The notes beneath the pieces were generated by a model, which saw nothing but the letters and a program-made list of their open reading frames with translations, ran no database searches and had not been told where the DNA came from. Positions 34,904 through 44,814 of a DNA stretch of 64,000 bases are shown here, in pieces (positions within the stretch are counted from its first letter, which is position 1; each line of letters starts with the position of its first letter). The position numbers and the translations under genes are program-made. Source of the DNA: Vreelandella piezotolerans (GTDB taxonomy: Bacteria; Pseudomonadota; Gammaproteobacteria; Pseudomonadales; Halomonadaceae); assembly GCF_012427705.1 (NCBI RefSeq), contig NZ_CP048602.1:2604001-2668000 (forward strand), in the 5' to 3' direction.

Positions 34904-35218
34904 ATGGCTAATCAGAGCCGTCGTAAGTTCATGCGTAACAGCGTGCTTGGCCTCGCCGCCCTGCCGTTTGGTGCTGGAATCCTGTCTAAGAGTGCTTTTG
35001 CCCAGGAACTCCCGCGCTTGGATCCGTCCTCTCCTACTGCTCAGGCGCTCAACTACGTTGAAGAAGCCAGCGATGCGAGTGACCACCCCGCTTATGAAGA
35101 GGGCGAACTCTGCTCTAACTGCATGTTCTTCAATGCAGACACCGAGGGTTGCCAGCTCTTCCCCGAAAATAGCGTTGCCCCAGAAGGCTGGTGCCAATCC
35201 TGGACCGCAAAAGCGTAA
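34904..35218 (+). CDS. High-potential iron-sulfur protein (HiPIP) with Tat signal
   Basis: A 104-residue periplasmic electron carrier. The Tat signal is SRRKFMRNSVLGLAALPFG, cut near FAQE. The four [4Fe-4S] cysteines follow the HiPIP pattern C-x2-C-...-C-...-C (LCSNCMFF, EGCQLFP, EGWCQSW). HiPIPs shuttle electrons at high potential, in photosynthetic bacteria to the reaction centre and in others to cytochrome oxidases. No photosynthesis genes are in the window, so a respiratory role is likely. A ribosome site AAGGAG lies eight bases before the ATG. It is monocistronic, ending at a terminator. A small hairpin CTCCGA/TCGGAG lies upstream at 34812-34836, possibly in the leader. Confidence 0.95.
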   Translation: MANQSRRKFMRNSVLGLAALPFGAGILSKSAFAQELPRLDPSSPTAQALNYVEEASDASDHPAYEEGELCSNCMFFNADTEGCQLFPENSVAPEGWCQSWTAKA

Positions 35219-35243
35219 GCTGCTTTTTGGCAATGCCAACGAC

Positions 35244-35279
35244 ATTACCCCGCGCACTGCGCGGGGTAATGGTTTTTTT
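35244..35279 (+). terminator. Terminator after the HiPIP gene
   Basis: A 12-base perfect stem (ATTACCCCGCGC with GCGCGGGGTAAT), a 3-base loop and a run of seven T two bases later. Confidence 0.93.
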
Positions 35280-35314
35280 GGGCGAAAAACCCATTACTTG
35301 GCTGAATACCATCA

Positions 35315-36877
35315 TCAACCCGCTTCTTTGCTCTCCTCTTCGACGGGCCAACGGTAACGACGCGTGACTTTTCCCTCTTCCATTGATATCAAGTGGACAG
35401 GAAAGCCCCAGAGTTCCTGTAAATGACGAATCACAGGGTAGACACTTCTGCCCAGAGGACGGCGATTATCCTGAATGTGGTGCAGCGTTAGCGAACGATC
35501 TCCGCGAATGGCGGCTTCCACCACCTGAATATTGGGTTCGCGAACGGACAGCGCATACTGGCTCGCGAGCGCTTCGCGAACGCGCTTATAGCCACGGTCG
35601 TCGTGAATGGCAGCGACTTCCAGGGTCTCCGCATGATCGTCATCGACGATCAAAAAGAGTTTTAGATCGCGAATGACCTTGGGCGATAGAAACTGCTGGA
35701 TGAACGACTCATCCTTGAAATTTCGCATCGCAAACTCTAAGGTCTCCCGCCAAGCGCTGCCCGCCATGTCGGGGAACCACTCCCGATCTTCTGCGGTCGG
35801 CGCATCGCATATCCGTTTGATGTCCATGAAGATGGCAAAGCCCAGTGCGTAAGGGTTCAGCCCGCTGTAATAGGGGCTATCGAACCCCGGCTGATTGATG
35901 ACCGCCGCGTGGGACTGCAAGAACTCCAGCATCAGCCCTTCATCGACCTTACCCTCATCGTAAAGTCGATTCATTAGCGTGTAGTGCCAGAAGCACGCCC
36001 ACCCCTCGTTCATGACCTGGGTTTGCCGCTGTGGGTAAAAGTACTGGGCCAACTTACGCACGATACGCACGATTTCACGCTGCCAAGGGGCCAGCAGCGG
36101 GGCATTCTTTTCGATGAAGTAGAGCAGGTTCTCCTGGGGCTCGGAGGGGTAGCGACCCCCCGTATGCAGCCCTAAGGGGTCATCGTCGCTGTGCAAGCTT
36201 CCCGGGAGCGGCGCGACGCCAGCTGGCGGCTCGGGGATCGTTCGCCACAACATGTTGACCTGGGTTTGCAGGTACGCTTCGCGCTCGTCTTGGCGTTTGG
36301 CCTCCTCCTCCGCCGAGATGGGTGATGGCCGCTTGTAGCGGTCTACCCCGTAGTTTTGTAGCGCATGACAGGCATCCAAAAGTTGCTCGACGGCGTGCAC
36401 GCCGTGGCGCTCTTCACACTGCGCGATGTATTTGCGGGCGAACACGAGGTAATCGACGATGGATTCCGCATCGGTCCACGTGCGGAATAGGTAGTTGCCC
36501 TTGAAGAAGGAGTTATGACCGTAGCAGGCATGAGCAATGACCAGCACCTGCATCATCAAGGTATTCTCCTCCATCAAGTAGGCAATGCAGGGGTTGGAGT
36601 TGATGACCAGCTCGTAAGCCAATCCCATTTGTCCACGTTTGTAGGCCTGCTCGACAGCGAGAAACTGCTTACCGAATGACCAGTGGTGATACCCCACTGG
36701 CATACCGACGCTGGCATAAGCATCCATCATCTGCTCGGTGGTGATGACTTCGATCTGATTGGGGTAGGTATCTAGCCGATACTCATCGGCGAGCCTAGCA
36801 AGCTCCTCATCGAAGCGCTCCAGCACGCTGAAATTCCAGTCCGACCCAGTGGCGATGGGCTTGCGGTTTACACTCAT
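35315..36877 (-). CDS. SpoVR/YcgB family protein
   Basis: A 520-residue soluble protein of the SpoVR family (E. coli YcgB). Marks are PVGYHHWSFGKQFL near the N-terminus, HACYGHNSFFKGNYLFRTW, NEGWACFWHYTLMNRLYDEG and GLNPYALGFAIFMDIKRIC. In Bacillus SpoVR affects the spore cortex; in Gram-negative bacteria the role is unknown but is linked to stress. GAGGAG precedes the ATG at 36877. It is the last gene of the prkA-yeaH-spoVR row, 20 bases after yeaH, and is surely co-transcribed. Confidence 0.96.
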   Translation of the reverse strand: MSVNRKPIATGSDWNFSVLERFDEELARLADEYRLDTYPNQIEVITTEQMMDAYASVGMPVGYHHWSFGKQFLAVEQAYKRGQMGLAYELVINSNPCIAYLMEENTLMMQVLVIAHACYGHNSFFKGNYLFRTWTDAESIVDYLVFARKYIAQCEERHGVHAVEQLLDACHALQNYGVDRYKRPSPISAEEEAKRQDEREAYLQTQVNMLWRTIPEPPAGVAPLPGSLHSDDDPLGLHTGGRYPSEPQENLLYFIEKNAPLLAPWQREIVRIVRKLAQYFYPQRQTQVMNEGWACFWHYTLMNRLYDEGKVDEGLMLEFLQSHAAVINQPGFDSPYYSGLNPYALGFAIFMDIKRICDAPTAEDREWFPDMAGSAWRETLEFAMRNFKDESFIQQFLSPKVIRDLKLFLIVDDDHAETLEVAAIHDDRGYKRVREALASQYALSVREPNIQVVEAAIRGDRSLTLHHIQDNRRPLGRSVYPVIRHLQELWGFPVHLISMEEGKVTRRYRWPVEEESKEAG

Positions 36878-36897
36878 GGCGCACTCCTCGACTCGCA

Positions 36898-38187
36898 CTA
36901 CCGCTCTTGGCTCATGCGGCGCTTGAATAGCTCACGAAAAACGGGGTAGATATCGCCCGCATCGACGATCTGGCGCATGGCGAAACGCTCGGGAAACTGC
37001 GCCGCTACGGCTTCGTACTCGTGCCACAGCGATTGATGATCGTGCGGGGTAATCTCCACGTAGGCGTAGTACTGCAGTTGAGGCATCAACTGCTTCACCA
37101 ACAGATCACGGCAGATATTGGAATCATCGTCCCAGTTGTCACCATCGGAGGCCTGGGCCACGTAGAGATTCCACTGGCCAGAGGGGTAGCGTTTTTCGAT
37201 GATCTTGTTGACCAGGTTCAGCGCGCTGGAGACGATGGTGCCGCCGGTTTCTCGTGAGTAAAAGAACTCCTCTTCATTCACCTCTCTAGCAGCTGTATGG
37301 TGGCGCACGAACACTAGCTCGACTTTCTCGTAATGCTTTTCTAAAAAAAGATAGAGCAGTAAGAAAAACCGTTTGGCGATGTCTTTATGGTTCTGCGTCA
37401 TGGAGCCCGACACGTCCATGACACAAAACATCACCGCTTGGCTCGATGGTTGCGGCTGGGCGGCGAGCTGGTGATAGCGCAAATCGTAGGTATCGATGAA
37501 GGGAATGGCGTCGATACGTTTTTCCAGCCGTTCGATCTCGGCCTTGAGCTCCCCGACGCGAGCAGGATTACGCAGTACCGGATCTTTACGCTCCTCGGCC
37601 GCCAGCGCCTCTTGCGCCTCCTTCAAAGCACGCTTGATGGGTGCACGCATGGCGATGCGCCGTGCATAAGCCTCGCGCATCGATCGGGTAATACTGATGC
37701 GTGACGGCACCCCATCCCGCGCCAGTCCTGCGCGCACCATTTTGATCTCTTCCAACGACTTGAGCGGCTTGCGTTGTAAATGGGGAAGCTCCAAGCCATC
37801 GAAGACGAACTCCAGAAACTCTTCGCGGCTAAGGGTGAACGCAAACTCGTCGTTCCCCTCTCCTTGGTTGGAAGCGCCGCCTTCCCCGGCACCGCCACCA
37901 CCCCCTTGGCCGCTAGGTCGACGGATTTTGTCACCTTCCAAAAACTCCTTATTACCCGGCGAGACGATGTTGCGTGCCCCACCCGGGCCGTGCTGAAACA
38001 CGGGTTCGGAAATGTCCTTGGTGGGAATCGATATTTTCTCGCCGCGCTCCATGTCGGTGATGGAGCGGCGGTTGACCGCCTCCTCCACCGAGCGCTTGAT
38101 GTGCTTGCGGTAACGCTCCAAAAAGCGCTGCCGATTGACCGCGCTCTTATGCTTAGCGTTGGGTCTGCGATCAATAAAGTAGGTCAT
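36898..38187 (-). CDS. yeaH: YeaH/DUF444 family protein
   Basis: A 429-residue soluble protein with a C-terminal von Willebrand A-like domain whose metal-site motif is VMDVSGSM. The N-terminus [20 protein letters not shown] and [16 protein letters not shown] is typical of YeaH. A Gly-rich stretch (residues ~93-110) separates the parts. In enteric bacteria yeaG and yeaH act together under nitrogen starvation and stationary phase. GGAGG stands before the ATG. It lies between prkA and spoVR. Confidence 0.96.
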   Translation of the reverse strand: MTYFIDRRPNAKHKSAVNRQRFLERYRKHIKRSVEEAVNRRSITDMERGEKISIPTKDISEPVFQHGPGGARNIVSPGNKEFLEGDKIRRPSGQGGGGGAGEGGASNQGEGNDEFAFTLSREEFLEFVFDGLELPHLQRKPLKSLEEIKMVRAGLARDGVPSRISITRSMREAYARRIAMRAPIKRALKEAQEALAAEERKDPVLRNPARVGELKAEIERLEKRIDAIPFIDTYDLRYHQLAAQPQPSSQAVMFCVMDVSGSMTQNHKDIAKRFFLLLYLFLEKHYEKVELVFVRHHTAAREVNEEEFFYSRETGGTIVSSALNLVNKIIEKRYPSGQWNLYVAQASDGDNWDDDSNICRDLLVKQLMPQLQYYAYVEITPHDHQSLWHEYEAVAAQFPERFAMRQIVDAGDIYPVFRELFKRRMSQER

Positions 38188-38256
38188 TCGACCTCCTCAA
38201 CACCTCGATCTTGAGCGCCGAATCGTGGCGCTCTTGTATGCGGGCCAAGCAGCCCG

Positions 38257-40179
38257 CTACTGAGACTTACGCACGCGCAGATACCACTCTGAAAGCAGCC
38301 GCACCTGTTTCTCGGTATAGCCACGGTCCACCATGCGCGCCACGAAATCCTCGTGCTTTTTCTGATCCGATTTCGACGCTTTGGCGTTGAAGGAAATCAC
38401 CGGCAAAAGCTCTTCGGTGTTGGCAAACATCTTGTGTTCGATGACGCCTTTCAGCTTCTCGTAAGACTGCCAGCTGGGATTCATACCGTTGTTTTGCGCC
38501 CGCGCCCGCAGTACGAAGTTCACCACTTCATGGCGGAAGTCTTTCGGGTTGGAGATGCCTGCTGGCTTCTCGATCTTCTCGAGCTCTTCGTTCAGCGATT
38601 GGCGGTTGAGCAGCTCGCCTGTCTCGGGATCACGATACTCCTGGTCTTGAATCCAGAAATCGGCGTAGGTGACATAGCGATCGAAGATGTTCTGACCGTA
38701 CTCGCTATAGGACTCGAGATAAGCGGTTTGAATCTCTTTGCCGATGAAGTCCACGTAACGCGGGGCCAAAAACTCCTTGATGAAGCCCAGGTAACGCTCG
38801 AACACTTCGGAGGGCAGCTGTTCGCGCTCCAGCGCCTGCTCCAGCACGTAAAGCAGATGGACCGGGTTAGCCGCGACCTCCATACTGTCGAAGTTGAACA
38901 CTTTCGACAGAATCTTGAAGGCAAAGCGGGTCGAGAGCCCCTGCATGCCCTCGTCTACGCCTGCCGCATCGCGGTACTCCTGAATCGATTTGGCGCGCGG
39001 ATCGGTGTCCTTCAGGTTCTCCCCGTCATACACCCGCATCTTGGAGTAGATGCTGGAGTTCTCCGGCACCTTGAGCCGCGACAGCACTGAGAACTGCGCC
39101 AGCATGCGCAGCGTATCCGGCGCGCAAGGCGCGGCGCTGAGGGAGGAGTCTTCCAACAGCTTTTGATAGATCTTGATCTCTTCCGACACCCGCAGGCAGT
39201 AGGGTACTTTGACGATATAGACACGATCCAGAAACGCCTCGTTATTGCGGTTGTTACGAAACGCCTGCCATTCGGACTCGTTGGAGTGGGCCAGAATCAC
39301 GCCATCGAAAGGAATCGCGCCCATGCCCTCGGTAGGGTTGTAGTTGCCCTCTTGGGTAGCGGTCAGCAGCGGGTGCAGCACCTTTATGGGAGCCTTGAAC
39401 ATCTCCACGAACTCCATCAGCCCCTGGTTGGCACGGCACAGCCCGCCGGAGAAGCTGTAGGCATCCGGATCGTCTTGGGAGTAAAGCTCTAACTGGCGGA
39501 TGTCCACTTTACCGACCAGCGACGAGATATCTTGATTGTTCTCATCCCCCGGCTCGGTTTTGGAGATGGCGATTTGGTTGAGACGCGACGGATAAAGGCG
39601 CACGACTCGGAACTGAGAAATATCGCCGCCGGCCTCTTTCAAGCGCTTAGCGGCCCATGGCGACATGACGCTACGCAGGTAGCGCCCAGGTATGCCGTAC
39701 TCCTGCTCTAGCAGCTCACCATCCTCTTCCGGTGAGAACAGTCCAAGCGGCGATTCATAGACCGGCGATCCTTTGATGGCATAGAAGGGAATGCGCTCCA
39801 TCAATAGCTTCAGGCGCTCGGCCAGCGAGGATTTACCGCCGCCGACCGGGCCCAACAAATAAAGAATCTGTTTGCGCTCTTCGAGCCCCTGGGCCGCGTG
39901 ACGGAAGTAAGCCACGATCTGCTCGATGGCCTCTTCCATACCGTGAAACTCGGCAAAAGCTGGATAGCGGCGAATCACCTTGTTCGAAAAAATGCGTGAT
40001 AGACGCGGGTCTTTCGCCGTGTCGATCACTTCAGGTTCGCCTATCGCTTCCAGCATGCGCTCTGCGGCGCTGGCATACACCTTGGGGTCGCGGCGACAAA
40101 GCGCCAAGTACTCCTCGAGGCTCATGTCCTCTTGCTGAACGCGGGCAAAACGGTCTTGAACGTGATCAAAGATGCTCAT
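38257..40179 (-). CDS. yeaG: PrkA/YeaG family serine protein kinase
   Basis: A 640-residue protein with an AAA-type domain (LYLLGPVGGGKSSLAERL) followed by the PrkA kinase domain in the C-terminal third. It starts MSIFDHVQDRFARVQQEDMS, like E. coli YeaG at 644 residues. YeaG/PrkA shows kinase activity, and in Bacillus the homologue is also reported to be a protease. AGGAGA precedes the ATG. First gene of the stress module; the likely promoter is in the 40180-40389 region, where I see no clear consensus sites. Confidence 0.96.
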   Translation of the reverse strand: MSIFDHVQDRFARVQQEDMSLEEYLALCRRDPKVYASAAERMLEAIGEPEVIDTAKDPRLSRIFSNKVIRRYPAFAEFHGMEEAIEQIVAYFRHAAQGLEERKQILYLLGPVGGGKSSLAERLKLLMERIPFYAIKGSPVYESPLGLFSPEEDGELLEQEYGIPGRYLRSVMSPWAAKRLKEAGGDISQFRVVRLYPSRLNQIAISKTEPGDENNQDISSLVGKVDIRQLELYSQDDPDAYSFSGGLCRANQGLMEFVEMFKAPIKVLHPLLTATQEGNYNPTEGMGAIPFDGVILAHSNESEWQAFRNNRNNEAFLDRVYIVKVPYCLRVSEEIKIYQKLLEDSSLSAAPCAPDTLRMLAQFSVLSRLKVPENSSIYSKMRVYDGENLKDTDPRAKSIQEYRDAAGVDEGMQGLSTRFAFKILSKVFNFDSMEVAANPVHLLYVLEQALEREQLPSEVFERYLGFIKEFLAPRYVDFIGKEIQTAYLESYSEYGQNIFDRYVTYADFWIQDQEYRDPETGELLNRQSLNEELEKIEKPAGISNPKDFRHEVVNFVLRARAQNNGMNPSWQSYEKLKGVIEHKMFANTEELLPVISFNAKASKSDQKKHEDFVARMVDRGYTEKQVRLLSEWYLRVRKSQ

Positions 40180-40389
40180 GGAACTCTCCTGTGGCCCATC
40201 CCCCAGCGCAACCGCCAAGCCAATACCCCAGACGGCGTGCTATTCGAGGTGTCGCTCTATCAGCGTAGTCAGCATTAGCAAAAAGTGATGACACTATCTT
40301 CAACGCAGCTCATGTGACCGCTGAGATACCCTTATGAGCGTATGAGGAGAGGTTTAGTTGCGTTGAATCCAACTCGGCGCTACAACGCA

Positions 40390-40414
40390 ACACGCCACCT
40401 TTTAGGTGGCGTGT
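40390..40414 (-). terminator. Hairpin after the threonine aldolase gene
   Basis: An 11-base perfect stem (ACACGCCACCT with AGGTGGCGTGT) and a 3-base loop, but no T-run on either strand. Probably a weak or Rho-assisted terminator. Confidence 0.45.
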
Positions 40415-40441
40415 AAGCAGTGCTCTAGCCGCTTGGCCAGG

Positions 40442-41485
40442 CTATCCTAGTACCTCTTTCACATCGGCCAATAGCTGATCGAGCAATTCAACGGTGGTGT
40501 TCCAAGCGCAGACGAACCGCGCTCCGCCAGCACCGATGAAGGTATAAAAGGTCCATCCTTTGGCTTTCAACGCTTCGATGGCGTGAGGCGGCAATTCAAC
40601 GAACACGCTGTTCGCCTGGGTGGGGAACATCAGCGAGACACCCGGCAGCGCCTGTAGCCCTTCCGATAGATAACGCGCCATGGCGTTGGCATGTTCGGCG
40701 TTGGTCAGCCAGGCCCCGCTCTCCAGCAAGCCCAACCACGGCGCAGAGACATAGCGCATTTTCGATGCTAGCTGCCCCGCCTGCTTGCATCGGTAGGAGA
40801 AGTCTTCCGCCAATTCGCGATTGAAGAATAGGATCGCCTCACCAAACGCCAAGCCGTTCTTGGTGCCCGAGAAGCACAGTGCATCGACGCCCACTTGCCA
40901 CGTCAGCTCTGCTGGCGATGCATTGAGGCTTGCGCAAGCGTTGGCAAAGCGTGCACCGTCCATGTGCAGCCGAAGGTCATGCTTATCTGCCATGGCGCGA
41001 ATGGCCAGCAGCTCTTCGCGAGAATAGACGGTACCCACTTCGGTGGCCTGGGTGAGCGAAACGACTTTCGGTTTCGGATAGTGAATGTCGCTACGCTTGG
41101 TGACCAGCGCTTCGATCCCCTTGGGCGTCAACTTGCCATTTGCCCCCGGCGAGGTGAGCAACTTCGCACCGTTGGAAAAGAACTCAGGGCCGCCACACTC
41201 GTCGGTCTCGATATGTGCCAGCTCATGACAAATCACGCTGTGGTAGCTGCGCCCCATCGCGGAGAGCGCCAGTGAATTGGCTGCAGTGCCGTTGAACACG
41301 AAAAACACGTCGCAGTCGTAGTCGAACATTTCCCGAAAACGGTCGGCGGCACGGGCGGTCCAGCGGTCATTGCCGTAGGCGAGGTCATCCGCCTGATTGG
41401 CTTCGAGTAAGTACTGCATCGCCTCCGGGCAGATACCGGAGGTGTTGTCACTGGCTAGAAATCGTGGGGTACACTCCGAGGGCAT
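40442..41485 (-). CDS. ltaE: Low-specificity L-threonine aldolase
   Basis: A 347-residue PLP enzyme cleaving L-threonine and allo-threonine to glycine and acetaldehyde. It begins FLASDNTSGICPEAM; the PLP lysine is in CFSGTKNGLAFGEA. Other marks are FVFNGTAANSLAL, LHMDGARFANA and the ending RFVCAWNTT. Size and motifs match the aldolase branch rather than tyrosine phenol-lyases. AAGGA is nine bases before the ATG. A single-gene unit. Confidence 0.93.
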   Translation of the reverse strand: MPSECTPRFLASDNTSGICPEAMQYLLEANQADDLAYGNDRWTARAADRFREMFDYDCDVFFVFNGTAANSLALSAMGRSYHSVICHELAHIETDECGGPEFFSNGAKLLTSPGANGKLTPKGIEALVTKRSDIHYPKPKVVSLTQATEVGTVYSREELLAIRAMADKHDLRLHMDGARFANACASLNASPAELTWQVGVDALCFSGTKNGLAFGEAILFFNRELAEDFSYRCKQAGQLASKMRYVSAPWLGLLESGAWLTNAEHANAMARYLSEGLQALPGVSLMFPTQANSVFVELPPHAIEALKAKGWTFYTFIGAGGARFVCAWNTTVELLDQLLADVKEVLG

Positions 41486-41625
41486 GACGATAATCCTTAT
41501 GTCTGACGGTCGTGCGGCGCAGGCTGGGTGCCACCTGCGCCTTAAATCCCTAACGTGGCTTAGTAGTTAGGGTGATTCATCAGTCTATCGCCATTGTGCC
41601 GTTAACGTCACGCTCTCGATGCGCG

Positions 41626-43647
41626 TTACAGCGCTGCCGCCAACCGCGTGCCTTGATCGATGGCACGTTTGGCATCCAACTCGGCCGCTTCTGCTGCGCC
41701 ACCAATGACATGCACGCGGCCACCTAACTGGGTGAGCGGCGCTATCAAATCGCGCACGGACTCCTGCCCTGCGCACACTACGACGGTGTCCACCTCGATC
41801 ACTTGCTCCTGTCCGTCGCGACGAATATGCAACCCGGCATCATCGATACGCACGTATTCGCAGCCGGTGAGCGTCTGCACACCCCGCTGCTTTAGAGAAG
41901 CACGATGTACCCAGCCCGTGGTTTTGCCTAAGTTTTTGCCTGGCTTGGAGCTTTTACGCTGCAGCATGACGATACTGCGCGGTGAGCGCGGCGGCTGTGG
42001 CGCTTTCAAGCCGCCTCGCTCGCCCACTGCCAAATCCACGCCCCATTCATCGCACCACGCGTCGATATCCGTAGCAGGGTGGCCTTCGTGAGACAGCAGC
42101 TCAGACACATCGAAGCCAATTCCGCCTGCCCCAATGACCGCCACGCGTTGCCCCACCCGCTCGGGCTGCTCGATCGCCTCGGCATAGCTCAACACGCAGG
42201 GATGGCCGGCGCCCAACAGCGCCAGTTCACGGGGCATCACTCCAGTGGCCACCACGATCTCATCGAAATCCGCCAATGCGTCTACGGTGGCCTCGGTATT
42301 CAGACGCACATCCACCGCGTGTTTCTCCAGCATCACACGGAAGTAACGCAGCGTTTCGTTGAACTCTTCCTTTCCAGGAATTTTACGAGCGTAATTGAAC
42401 TGTCCGCCCAGCTCGCTGCGCCGCTCGAACAGCACCACGGCGTGGCCACGGCTGGCCGCCGCCACGGCCGTCGCCAACCCCGCCGGGCCGCCGCCAACGA
42501 CCGCGACCCGCTTAGGCGTTTGCGTCGGTGTCAGGGTAATCTCGGTTTCGTGGCAAGCGCGGGGATTGACCAAGCAGGAGGTCAACTTACCCATGAAGGT
42601 GTGGTCCAGACAGGCTTGGTTACAGGCAATGCAGGTATTGATCTCATCCGCCAAGCCCGCCTGCGCTTTGCGTACCCACTCAGGGTCTGCCAAAAACGGG
42701 CGCGCCATCGACACCATGTCCGCATGGCCTTCTGCCAGCACCCGCTCGGCCACCTCGGGCATATTGATACGGTTGGTGGTGATCAACGGAATCGACAGGG
42801 CCGCACGCATGCGCCGAGACACCTCGGTAAATGCGGCCCGGGGCACGCTGGTCACGATGGTCGGCACCCGCGCCTCGTGCCAGCCAATGCCGGTATTGAT
42901 GACGTTGGCGCCAGCGGCTTCGATGGCTTGGCCCAGCTGCACGACTTCTTCCCAGGAGCTGCCCTCCTCTACCAAATCGATCATCGAGAGCCGGAAGATC
43001 AGCAGGAAGCGCTCGCCCACGGCTTGGCGAATACGCTTGACGATCTCGACGGGGAAACGCATGCGCCGCTCGAAATCTCCCCCCCAGTCGTCATCACGCT
43101 GGTTGGTACGCCGGCAGATGAACTGGTTGATCAAGTAGCCTTCCGATCCCATCACCTCGACGCCATCGTAGCCCGCCTGTTTCGCCAGGATGGCGCAGCG
43201 AACGTAGTCGTCGATTTGCTGCTCGACGTCGTCGCTGGAGAGCGCCCGGGGCGTAAAGGGGTTGATCGGTGCCTGCAGCGCTGAAGGAGCGACCAACTCC
43301 GGAGAGTAGGCGTAGCGCCCCGCATGCAGAATCTGCATACATAAATGGCCGCCTTCGGCGTGAACCGCCTCGACCACCTGGCGGTGCGCCGCTACCTGCG
43401 AGGCGTCCGTCAGCGCATTGGCTCCCTGAAAGACGGCGCCTTCGGCGTTCGGCGCGATGCCTCCCGTCACGATAAGGCTGACCCCCGCCCGCGCCCGCTC
43501 TGCATAGAACGCAGCCAAACGCTCGAAACCGTTCGGCGCCTCTTCCAAATTTGTGTGCATGGACCCCATCAAAACGCGATTGGGCAGCGTCAAATGACCG
43601 ACGGTCAGCGGTCGAAACAGGTGCGGATAAGCTGGCGCTGGGTGCAT
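41626..43647 (-). CDS. fadH: NADPH-dependent 2,4-dienoyl-CoA reductase-like flavoprotein
   Basis: A 673-residue iron-sulfur flavoenzyme. The N-terminal TIM barrel of the old yellow enzyme type (LFRPLTVGHLTLPNRVLMGS) is followed by a [4Fe-4S] site C-x2-C-x3-C-x11-C (CIACNQACLDHTF...SCLVNP) and a C-terminal FAD/NADPH domain (RVAVVGGGPAGLATAVAAAS, VAVIGAGGIGFDVSELL). FadH reduces 2,4-dienoyl-CoA in the oxidation of unsaturated fatty acids. AAGGAG precedes the start; a GTG one codon upstream is the alternative. It stands alone. Confidence 0.93.
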   Translation of the reverse strand: MHPAPAYPHLFRPLTVGHLTLPNRVLMGSMHTNLEEAPNGFERLAAFYAERARAGVSLIVTGGIAPNAEGAVFQGANALTDASQVAAHRQVVEAVHAEGGHLCMQILHAGRYAYSPELVAPSALQAPINPFTPRALSSDDVEQQIDDYVRCAILAKQAGYDGVEVMGSEGYLINQFICRRTNQRDDDWGGDFERRMRFPVEIVKRIRQAVGERFLLIFRLSMIDLVEEGSSWEEVVQLGQAIEAAGANVINTGIGWHEARVPTIVTSVPRAAFTEVSRRMRAALSIPLITTNRINMPEVAERVLAEGHADMVSMARPFLADPEWVRKAQAGLADEINTCIACNQACLDHTFMGKLTSCLVNPRACHETEITLTPTQTPKRVAVVGGGPAGLATAVAAASRGHAVVLFERRSELGGQFNYARKIPGKEEFNETLRYFRVMLEKHAVDVRLNTEATVDALADFDEIVVATGVMPRELALLGAGHPCVLSYAEAIEQPERVGQRVAVIGAGGIGFDVSELLSHEGHPATDIDAWCDEWGVDLAVGERGGLKAPQPPRSPRSIVMLQRKSSKPGKNLGKTTGWVHRASLKQRGVQTLTGCEYVRIDDAGLHIRRDGQEQVIEVDTVVVCAGQESVRDLIAPLTQLGGRVHVIGGAAEAAELDAKRAIDQGTRLAAAL

Positions 43648-43853
43648 CACGGCGCTCCTTTAATGTTATCGATGTGGCTAGCCTCTCATATTCAAACAAG
43701 CGTATGACATGGCGCGTTCGACGTACAGCCTTTTAGGCGGCTCGTTGACCTGCTCTTTGGTCTACCACGAAACGCCGCTGCCCCTTGCTCATCGTAGCAA
43801 AGCGCGTCACATTAACCGGCTAACGATAAGGGACCGAGTTAAGGGAAGCCGCT

Positions 43854-44771
43854 ATGCCGTTGATGTACTTTTTACCCCCGCTGGCCACGGTGTTGATCTG
43901 GTCGGGCAACATGACCATCAACCAGCTGACCGTTGGGGCGATTGCCCCCAGCAGCATCGCCTTTTTGCGCTGGCTGCTCGCGCTGCTGGTCATGACGCCC
44001 TTCGTGCTGCCTGCCGCTCTGCGCCACCGTGAGGAAATAGTGCGTAACTGGCCGAAACTGGCGCTGCTGGGGCTGCTGGGCATGGGGCTGTGGCAAGGGC
44101 TGGCCTACGTGGCTGCAGAGACCACCACCGCGACCAACATGGGCATTTTAGCCGCCATGGTTCCGCTCCTGACGGTGCTACTCAGCGCCTTGATTCTCAA
44201 GGAACCCCCAACGCTGGGCGGTGTCGTAGGCGGCGTGCTCGCCTTTATCGGCGTCACCGTGCTGCTGGGCCGCGGCAACCCACTTTCTCTGCTGCAGTTA
44301 GAGGTGGCGCAGGGCGACGCGTTAATGGTGGTCGCCGCCACTTGCTATGCGCTTTATGGCGTGATGCTCAAACGCTGGGCGATGAATCTGCCTCCTTGGG
44401 TCATGCTCTATGCCCAGGTCTGTTTTGCCGTGTTGTTCTTGCTGCCGCCCTATCTCATGGGCCCCATGACACCGGTGGATGGGCAGAACGTTTGGCTGAT
44501 CCTGTACGCGGGCATTCCCGCCTCGGTCATCACCACGTTTTTATGGATGCGCGCCGTACGCCAGATCGGTGCCAATCAATCGAGTATTTTCATCAACCTC
44601 ATGCCATTATTTAGTGCGCTGATTGCCATGGCGCTATTGGGTGAGCAGGTATCGGGCTTCCACTTCATTGGCGGCCTGCTGATTCTCGCCGGGGTGATCA
44701 TGGCCCAAACGCTGACGCGCCCGCTGGTACGCGCCGCCGCGCCGCATAAAACGCGCAGCGCCCAGCAGTGA
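43854..44771 (+). CDS. EamA-domain DMT-family transporter
   Basis: A 305-residue, ten-helix membrane protein with the duplicated EamA domain (LPPLATVLIWSGNMTINQLT, AVRQIGANQSSIFINLMPLF). Likely an exporter of a small metabolite; the substrate is not evident. AAGGGA precedes the ATG. It lies just before the GNAT/hydrolase gene with a gap of 43 bases, so co-transcription is possible. It is not closely similar to the gene at 1373-2260. Confidence 0.85.
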   Translation: MPLMYFLPPLATVLIWSGNMTINQLTVGAIAPSSIAFLRWLLALLVMTPFVLPAALRHREEIVRNWPKLALLGLLGMGLWQGLAYVAAETTTATNMGILAAMVPLLTVLLSALILKEPPTLGGVVGGVLAFIGVTVLLGRGNPLSLLQLEVAQGDALMVVAATCYALYGVMLKRWAMNLPPWVMLYAQVCFAVLFLLPPYLMGPMTPVDGQNVWLILYAGIPASVITTFLWMRAVRQIGANQSSIFINLMPLFSALIAMALLGEQVSGFHFIGGLLILAGVIMAQTLTRPLVRAAAPHKTRSAQQ

Positions 44772-44814
44772 TACACTAGGCTATCTCCATTCGACGACTG
44801 GGTACCCCTGAACT

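Noticed and set aside
42079..43284. A 401-codon open frame on the plus strand
   Set aside because: It lies antisense within the fadH-like gene, whose domains are clear, and its own translation has no recognisable motif. Long antisense frames are expected in GC-rich genes.
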